From Beaufortia kweichowensis (Eukaryota; Chordata; Actinopteri; Cypriniformes; Gastromyzontidae), in the NCBI GenBank assembly GCA_019155185.1, contig CM032808.1, forward strand, positions 7,058,716-7,122,715: DNA of 64,000 nucleotides, given 5' to 3'. A program made the position numbers and the translations under genes. Below, one piece after another: positions 47,401 to 64,000 of this stretch; position 1 is the first letter of the stretch; each line of letters starts with the position of its first letter. The notes under the pieces were generated by a model. The model searched no databases and was not told the origin of the DNA. It saw nothing but the letters and a program-made list of their open reading frames with translations.

Positions 47401-50084
47401 ATTGTGTCTGGGTGGTTCAAGCCATCATATAATGACACTGAATTAAAAGTTGGTTGGGAACACTTACTCTCCTCTGGGATAGATGTATCGTCAAATCGTG
47501 ACTCCCACAATTCAGACAGCCCATTCAAACGTTCTGTCTCGCTGGCCATCGCTGCCCTATTTAAAAAACCCAGAATGAGGGAATTGTGACTATATTCACA
47601 ACAATAGATTAACACGTGTCAGTTTCATCAAAAGTAACCCATCTTACCTGAAGTAGGCGACATCATGTTCAGGCTCTGAGGGGACTGAGGGAGATGATGG
47701 CTGAGGGGAGGATACTGAAGGAAGGTTGGAGGGTTGATCTGGTGGAGGTGTAGATAAAGATGGTGAAGGGGAAGAGACGGAAGGAGCAGGAAGAACAGAT
47801 TTTGGAGGAGAGGGGAAGGCGGGCTCCATCCTGGATTCAAAAGTAAAGCTATAGAAGTGAAAAACAACAGAATTATTTGTAAAAAAAAAAACAAATAAAT
47901 GTATCATCATCGTACATTTAGCAGCTATTGAGTTTTACCTTGGTGAGAGGAAGTTGCTGGCTGAACGTGGAGAGAGAGGTTCAGGCTGGAAGGATCCCAG
48001 ACCATCCGGAGGCTGAAACACAAAGCCCTGGGGAGCAAATGAGGCAGGAGCAGCTTTGGGTTTCTCCTCTTCCTCTGAACTGAAAGAATCAACTGCCGTG
48101 TCCTGTTCCTCAGCAGGCTAAAAATATCCAACCACAAAATGTTATTTACTCATTTTTAGAAAACCAACAAGGAAAAAAAGAACAGATGCCTCACCTTATT
48201 TACATCTTCTGGTTTGGCATTACCTGTGTAAGACAATGAGATGATACGTCATGGCATCACACACAATATCAGAAAATATGCCAGGAAAATAGAAAATGTT
48301 CTTACCATGTATAGCTTTCTCTTTGCCTGAAGAGGTCGCTGCAGGACACTTAACAGTTGATCTTGTTTTGGGAGCTTTAGAATCTGGATCACACAGAGGT
48401 GGTGGCTTACACAAAAGTTGTTTCTCCTAAACAAGTTACAATACAATAAATCAAACTTACCAGCAATAGGTTTAGGCACAGCTGCTGGTTTTGCTTTGGA
48501 AGCTGATCGTGTGGTAGGAGCTCTCACTGAAGGTTCGACTGTAATGTAAGAGAAAAACATTTTTAAACATTCTTTACAAAATACACACATATAGAAATTT
48601 AATCTAGAAAGCAGCACACTTTAAAATTCCTGAACCCTGAAACACATAAGTTTGACTCAAAGGGATACCTGTCACTATTCTGCCTTTGGTTGTGGTCAAA
48701 GGTTTGGGGTTGTTCCTGATAGCTCTGCTGGGTGGTGCCATCTCCACTGTATAAATACAACAGTATGAAAACATTAGTTTACTTTAAAACAGTTAACAAA
48801 TTAAACAATTAATGCTTTTATTTGAAGTTATTATTATTATTTATGCCTGATGATGTAAAAATGACTACAAAACATACAGGACTAACCTTTCTTTGAAGCA
48901 GCTTGCCTTTCAACTGCTGGCTGTAACATGCAACAAAAGTGTACAATGAACAACAGATCTAATAACACATTTCTACAACTAACAACATCTGTATTTACAG
49001 TTATTTCAATGAAAAAAGCCAGCTGTGCAGTTTCCATCTGCCTATATTGTATGAACCCTCTGTTGATAAATAAAAATATCAGTCTATACACATACTTTAT
49101 ATTTATGATGAGGGAACCAGAAGCAAAATACCCAACAAATAAAATATTTTACTCTAATTTTCATGTGCCCATTTATGAGAAATATGGACTGTTATGGATG
49201 TGACCATTCAGAAATTGCAGCACTTCATCTGACTATGAAAAATCATGCTTGAAAACATAAAAGAAGAACCTTACATGGGTATTAAAACCACCAAATGTTT
49301 ACAATATAGCCTGAAAATCTAAAAACTTAATTATTTCAATTATAAATTATAATTCAATTATTATTATTTCAGCTATATTAAAAGTCTATGATTGTATTGG
49401 ATGTTTAGACAAAGAAATTCCAGCAAAGTTACCTTCTGGTTCTGTATCATGGAACGTGTCACTCTTGTAGACTGGTTTGGCTCTTGGATCTAACATGACA
49501 AAAAAAATTGAGAAGGTCTGATCAGAAATACACCCCTGAATTACAGTGTGAGAATTATGATAAATGCAAAGACATAACCATCACTTATCTCTTACTCTCA
49601 CATCAACTCACCTTGCCTCTTCCTGACCCAACAGAGTTTGAAGGCAGATACCCGAGTGGCTGTGGCTTATACAGGCCCACCTTAAACACACCTTTCTTCT
49701 CTTTCTCCCTCTTTTCTTTCTCTTTCTGCAACATCTTGTTCTCCTTATACCGAGCAAGCATCTTCTTTCTCTCCTCGGCCGCAGCATTCACATCTGTTAC
49801 GTGCAAATGTTACTTGTTTTATGAAAAAGAATAAAGCAAAGTCGAAACAAATGAAACATAGAGTAGTAATAACCTTTAGCAGACTTTGTTTTGTCTTGTA
49901 TAGCCATTATACAGGATGCATCCATTGACATCTCTATCTCCGGCAGCTGGTCCAGGTGTCTGCGCAGGTTCTGCATCTTCTCTCGGTTCTCTTTCTGAGA
50001 CTGAGACCTGCGCCTGGACATCTTCAGTCTGATCATGGACACACTGCTGTCCCGCTTGTACAGATGAGCAAAGCGAGTGTCCAT
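44452..50084 (-). CDS. dlgap5: Disks large-associated protein 5 (HURP), spindle protein
   Basis: Nineteen coding exons: 50084-49874, 49793-49612, 49489-49433, 48920-48887, 48746-48669, 48538-48461, 48383-48306, 48223-48195, 48117-47939, 47848-47648, 47556-47468, 47382-47222, 47137-47039, 46792-46543, 45905-45287, 45190-45142, 45045-44871, 44763-44726, 44547-44452. All phases join, giving 900 residues (human about 846). The basic N-terminus has SQSQKENREK and a coiled stretch (KKMLARYKENKMLQKEKEK) followed by GVFKVGLYKP, as in HURP. The GKAP-type core reads ARLLMKERFGQFNGLVDDC and TDLQGFWDMVYFQ, then FHGGFFHVESPVKPSG. HURP is a Ran-regulated kinetochore-fibre protein and Aurora A target. Exons 5, 6 and 7 are each exactly 78 bp. 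In human this gene is on another chromosome from its present neighbours. Confidence 0.93.
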
Positions 50085-50990
50085 CCTTCACCAAAAGTGA
50101 TCACAAACAAAAAACAACCACTTAAGTCGATTCCTTTATTGGATAGAAATGAGAATCAGATGTTAACAAAATATTTTATTACACTTTGATCTCTTCTCAA
50201 TTTTAGCACATCAACGATTTTGTTTACATAACAAACCAGACGTTGTTATTCTGCGCAGTGTTATACTGCGTAACTTAACAAGCCATATACACCACAAGTT
50301 ACGACTTGTAGTTGCCTAAATGAATTAATCAGCAAAAACTTACGCATAATGTGGCGTAATTGGTAGTTACTGTAAAGAAAAATGACTTTTGAACAGCACT
50401 AATAGATCGGCAGTGATCCAATATTAGCTGTACGCTATGACACCTTATAGTGAGCGACTTTTAGCGCCACTTTTAACAAAACAATTCAATACTGCAATCG
50501 ATGTAGTTGGATTTCTTACCTTAATATTATTGGGGTCCCTGGAGTCACAAAAACACTCTAACCAAATATCAAACGATTTCCTTATAACAACATTCAGTAA
50601 ACAAACGTTTACCTGCCTAAAGTGTACTGCAAGGCAAGATGGCGGGCAGGTTTTGAAAAGTGAATACCGCTCATCTGATAGGCTGGCCGCTACGCAGAAC
50701 TCTCCGTTGATTGGTTAAGTTTTGATGACGACATGTGTCGCTCGCTTGACGTTTTCTGCTGTTAGTGAAGTTAAGCCATTTTAGGCATGTTCTGAAAAAG
50801 TTTCTATTTATTTTGTACTATTACTACAAACATTGAATCCCTTCTTAAATAAATAAATAAATAAATTGTGCACATGCTGGACATGGCCTAGCGTTTTAAA
50901 ATGATTGTTTTCAGGAAATTACGCCTCTTGTTGAAGATAAAAGTCACAGTAAATCACTCAGATCAGATGTCCAGAGGATATACTCATACA
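50085..50990. other. dlgap5 upstream region
   Basis: Probable 5'UTR and promoter of dlgap5 (50085-50760), followed by unremarkable AT-rich sequence up to the large microsatellite. No plus-strand gene was recognised. Confidence 0.45.
50635..50714 (-). promoter_or_regulatory. dlgap5 promoter elements: CCAAT, CHR-like, YY1
   Basis: Read in the dlgap5 direction: a CCAAT box (ATTGG on plus, 50710-50714), then a CHR-like TTTGAA (50652-50657 on plus), then GCCATCTTG, the reverse of AAGATGGCGG, a YY1 motif (50637-50646). CCAAT plus CHR is typical of G2/M genes controlled by DREAM/MuvB, which fits a mitotic spindle protein. Motif matches only. Confidence 0.45.
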
Positions 50991-51831
<841 letters not shown>

Positions 51832-52564
51832 TAACCCCTAATATAGCATTTACTTCTAAATCTTAAAATCTGAATAAAGTTTAAATAATTAACATAATAA
51901 TTTCACAAAACATTTTACTATATTTCTAATGATACATGGAATCTCTGACATCAATTTACTGTAGGTTTGTAGTAAATCTACATAAAATATTTGCAGTGAA
52001 TCATAATGGAACATAACTGAAATAATTCTTGATCATCATGAGCCTTAAGCAACAGGCTTAAATTCACACAAACTGAAGCATAAAAGCAAAATCAGTCCAT
52101 TGTCATAAACAGTATTAGAACAAGACCAGCAACTTAGATTTAAAGAAAATGTCAATTTATTAAGTCATTGATGTTAACAAAGCATGATACTGATGAGATG
52201 ATGACATTTAAAATAAGACACAACTACAGGGGATGTATATTCCTAATGTGAACGTAAATGTTTCTGTAAGTGATAAAACAAATCTGAACAACCTGAAAAG
52301 AAGATTAGAGCTGATCGATACTTTAACATGGCTATGTACATACAAACAAACACAGAAGTCATTCTCTCCCAGTAAAATTCAGATTTTACAAATAATTACA
52401 AGAAAGCAACCACATTTTCATAGATTAAATAAAAATCTAAAAAATTGCATGATGTGAAAAATCTTTTTTTACAATGCAATTATTGCATTACACTGATGCC
52501 GTCAGTAAAACCTGAACAGTTGACAGTTTTAGTGTAGTGAAGTAGTCCATGCTCATCTCTCTCT
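51832..52564. other. ccz1 3' flank
   Basis: AT-rich, no credible ORF. A minus-strand AATAAA (tttatt on plus at 52156-52161), about 400 bp past the ccz1 stop, is a candidate polyadenylation signal. Confidence 0.4.
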
Positions 52565-60924
<8,360 letters not shown>

Positions 60925-62949
60925 TCTCGGGCTTATGAGAAAAATTATATTGGGTTTAAAAAACAATCAGCCATGTCTTAATGAAGCTTAATTGAAATAT
61001 TTCATAAACAGACTCAAATGACAGTGTTATACATTATAATACCTGATCATCAGCATCAGTGTGGTCTGTGTCTATGGTTCTCTGTTTTTTTATCTTGTTT
61101 GACATGCATGCCTTCTGTAAACACAGAAAACGTTTTATTTTTTCCATTTTCAACGTATGCTATGTTTACTCTCTTTCTGCAAAGGTTTTGCAAAATCTGT
61201 AAATATAATTAGCCTAATGTTAACTTATGTACACTTGGAGGCTGCCATGTAAAGTCCATATGAAGTTACAAAGCCAAACAAAGGAACATTAAAAACTGAA
61301 CTTAAAACTTTAAATATGCTCACAGACCAATTATGTAAAATATAGTTCATGAAAACATGGGAAGAAACATCTAACACAGCAAAACTGTTGCTATCAACAG
61401 TGCTTTTCTCACCAGTAAACAGCGGAGAAACAAACATAACTTTCTGTAAATGACTCAAGCATCCCGGCACATGAATCACTTAAACTAAAGCAAGTAAACA
61501 AAAATATTACATTTGTCAAAAAACTGACGGTGCACAAAAATCAGCTGGTTAGCTGTAGCAATAATCCGACAGTTTCAAGACACGCTTCAAAAGCGAGTAC
61601 TGTCATATCACTAAGAGCTAGTCGACGGATGGACCCTTACCTGTTACAGCATGTCAACAAAAACAAACGGCTTTATTTGTTATCTCATGAAGAAAACAGA
61701 GGTGAGATCACTGAAAACGATGTACTTCCTGCTCTTGACAGCCGCCAGTGTGTTACATTTAAACCGCTCCGGTAGATTACATCTACTATTAAAACACAGT
61801 TCCGTGTTAGTCCGCGAAGTAAACTTTAAAATTATTAGTAATGAATATTTTTTGTTGGGGGACTGTGTAGGTCACTCTGACCGATTCTCCTTCTTTTATT
61901 AAAGATTGTGTGGCAGCCAATAAAACTGTATGCAATAATATTGTAAAACTTGCACGCCGATGTGGTGGGTCTAACGTTAGGGTTTTAAAGTTGGGTAAAG
62001 TTATTAATTTAAATCTAAACCTACATTTATCAAGTTTTCCTGCTCTCTATCTTTACTGATAATGTTGTTGACCCACACACTTATTTAACGATCTCTGTCC
62101 CTGACCACTATCTCATTCATATATAAACAGGTGATCTGTGGCTGAATAAAAGACTAAATAATAGGGTAGATGGGCTTTGTAGTTTGTATCATAACTGCTG
62201 TCTAAGCTCCCCCATTAGTCATCTGAATCTAACATATTGGGTCACGCCCACTAGGATTATCTTGATGTAGCTATCACAATAAAAGCACATGTTTGCTTGG
62301 CTCATTTAGGGATCGGGCTTTAGTGCAGTAAGGAGATAATCAGAAGCCAGGATTGATGCGGCATTATCAATTCCATTGTTCTAATGAGCTAAGCGGTAAC
62401 ATGAGTTGGATATCCTTACCATTCAGTATTGAAAGGACCTCTTCGCTGAAACTTACACCTGCTTTCACTGCATGTCTCTTTTGTGCCTTCTTCATTTGCT
62501 TTACAGTCTAGTTCTATTGTTTTGAAGGTTACAATCATATCTAGGCATATCTTTGAAGTTTTGTATTTGGCATGAATTGTATTGTATTTATTGATTATAA
62601 ATGCATATGAGAAAAAGGCACTGCTTGTATATGTAAACAAAGCACACAATGAAATTACTTGAATATTAGGAAGGAATATTAGATGCTATGTCATCTAATG
62701 CATCATTTATTCTACTATGTTGTTTCTAAAAAGAGTTTTGTGTGATGTCATATAAACTGCATGTTTAATAATTACAGAGAAATTAGAAAATGTACTTGCA
62801 TTAATTAAACAAAAATATTTCACCCCAAACTTACATCAATGGTTGAGCCAATGTTGTAATGTTTAGAAAGAGAGACGTTTTGATACTGCCACAGTGTTTT
62901 GGCATTGCAGATTTTCAGGCTTACTTATATTTGTCTCTGCATGACTGAA

Positions 62950-63245
62950 TACCATGATGTCCTTTAGAACACTGTGTTAACAGTACAAAAGTTATGAGTT
63001 TGATTCTCACACACATACTCATCAAATGTATACTTTAAAGACGCTTTGGATGAAAGCATCTGCCAAATGCAAAATCACGTAAATATAAAACTTGCACAAA
63101 TCATATGGCACCTTAACTAAACTTCACTAAACTTGCAATGTAGTTTTATAGCAATGAGTATAAAGTACAGGTTCATGCACTCCTAATGTTTGTAAGTCGC
63201 TTTGGATAAAAGCGTCAGCTAAATGCCTAAATGTAAATGTAAATG
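62950..63245 (+). repeat. SINE copy with two 3' tails
   Basis: 'aaaagttatgagtttgattctcac' resembles a tRNA B-box region and is followed by the tail 'gacgctttggatgaaagcatctgcc' (63038-63065). A second, better kept tail 'gtaagtcgctttggataaaa' follows at 63192, ending in 'atgtaaatgtaaatg' repeats. Two nested or tandem copies are likely. Confidence 0.6.
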
Positions 63246-63408
63246 CACCGAAGTTCATTCCCAAGTAATTGTGGTTTTTGTCATGTACAGAGAGATACAT
63301 GGAAAGTACAAAAAAACAGAGGCCATTGTGTAAACCACCCATAAAATGCTGTATATGAATCTAAACACATATTAAAAGACAGTAAACAGAAGGACCACAT
63401 TTAATGAC

Positions 63409-63414
63409 TTTATT
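63409..63414 (-). terminator. Candidate polyadenylation signal of the ocm-like gene
   Basis: AATAAA on the minus strand, 200 bp past the stop codon of the last exon at 63614. Confidence 0.4.
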
Positions 63415-63613
63415 TTATTATCCCTGAACAGTTTCGTCATTTGGGGTCAGCGCAGGACAATAACACAGATACATGTATTTAAAAGACAAACAAATGTACT
63501 GAGACAACAATTTGACAAGAAACTTGGTGTAAAAAGCAGGGAGAGATAAAGCCACAGTGTTCCTGTTTGTAGGCTAAAAACTGGGGATTGTGTTGAGTGT
63601 GACTGCGTTTTTT

Positions 63614-63639
63614 TTAGGATAACACCATAGTTTGGAACT
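63614..63639 (-). CDS. ocm: Last coding exon of an oncomodulin/parvalbumin-type gene
   Basis: On the minus strand a strong acceptor (ttcctctttctccacag) is followed by AG TTC CAA ACT ATG GTG TTA TCC TAA. With a G from the previous exon this reads EFQTMVLS, then stop. Vertebrate parvalbumins and oncomodulin end in EFQ-(S/E/T)-MV-x-S, from the helix after the last EF-hand, and from memory their last coding exon is this tiny. In human OCM lies next to CCZ1, which fits. The Ca2+-binding exons would lie to the right of the window. Eight residues alone would be weak; acceptor, ending and synteny together make it fair. The paralogue (ocm or a pvalb gene) cannot be told. Confidence 0.6.
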
Positions 63640-64000
63640 CTGTGGAGAAAGAGGAACATTAGAAACACAGTTAATATTGCAGTTAAAATATTCCATGAAT
63701 AGCTTCAACACATACCAAATAGGTGATCTAATATAAATATCAACACTGATCAATTTAATTAGCTTAAAATCAGAGATGGGGTGTTAAGAGAAAGTATAAA
63801 GGTATACTTTAGTTTTCACTATCTGTCTTAGACATTTGCTTGCTGCTTTTAGACTTATTATTGAATAGGCACAGAATGATATTCTTTGATCCATCCAAAT
63901 AGAATTTCTAAGTTAACATGCGACAGACATGTTAAGACAACTATGACAGCTAAAGCACATAAAATACACTAAATAACCCACAATCTTATAAGATCGCTCG
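63640..64000 (-). other. Intron of the ocm-like gene
   Basis: If the exon call is right, this is the last intron, running off the window. No further exon was found in it. Confidence 0.4.

Larger units (their letters stand above)
60925..63613. other. Intergenic between ccz1 and the ocm-like gene
   Basis: 60925 to about 61800 holds the ccz1 5'UTR and promoter; its right part (61560-61770) is less AT-rich. The rest is AT-rich with SINE copies near 63 kb and the 3'UTR of the minus-strand parvalbumin-type gene (about 63405-63613). Open frames at 61530-61902 show no protein features. Confidence 0.45.

Noticed and set aside
61530..61902. Plus-strand ORFs upstream of ccz1
   Set aside because: They lie in the ccz1 promoter side. 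No family, no continuation, and the two frames overlap with unrelated products.

Overview
The window is vertebrate nuclear DNA, most likely from a teleost and probably a cyprinid. The genes are split into many short exons with GT-AG introns. The encoded proteins read as orthologues of known vertebrate proteins. The interspersed repeats look like cyprinid ones: tRNA-derived SINE tails reading 'gctttggataaaagcgtc', MITE-like elements with 'ttaaagggatagt..' ends, a fish L1-like LINE fragment, and long (TA)n/(CA)n arrays. There is no operon, CRISPR array, phage or plasmid structure. Gene names rest on protein similarity recalled from the vertebrate families and on neighbour order. Exon boundaries were placed by hand from splice sites and checked by reading phase.

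Layout, left to right: papss2 (-, first coding exon only), minpp1 (-, complete), cyth3 (+, 13 coding exons), usp42 (-, 16 coding exons assigned), a small unrecognised ORF (+), eif2ak1/HRI (-, 15 exons), pms2 (+, 15 exons), rsph10b (+, about 18 exons), dlgap5/HURP (-, 19 exons), ccz1 (-, 15 exons), and the last coding exon of an oncomodulin/parvalbumin-type gene (-). cyth3 and usp42 converge, as do rsph10b and dlgap5. eif2ak1 and pms2 diverge from an 857-bp interval carrying CRE-like and E2F-like sites.

The genes do not form one pathway. They are a conserved neighbourhood: cyth3-usp42-eif2ak1-pms2-rsph10b-ccz1-ocm corresponds to human 7p22. A MINPP1-PAPSS2 block (human 10q23) is joined on its left, and dlgap5 (human 14q) is inserted between rsph10b and ccz1. 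AIMP2 and ANKRD61, which lie in this interval in human, are not visible.

I found no convincing new biological system. The most useful oddities are: a frame break inside the Arg-rich tail of usp42; three introns with an AG|GCAAGT (GC-AG) donor, each supported by phase; three consecutive 78-bp phase-1 exons in dlgap5 that look like a tandem exon duplication; a His-Gly-Glu in place of His-Ala-Glu in minpp1; two competing first exons for eif2ak1; and an unidentified 90-residue ORF in the usp42-eif2ak1 interval.
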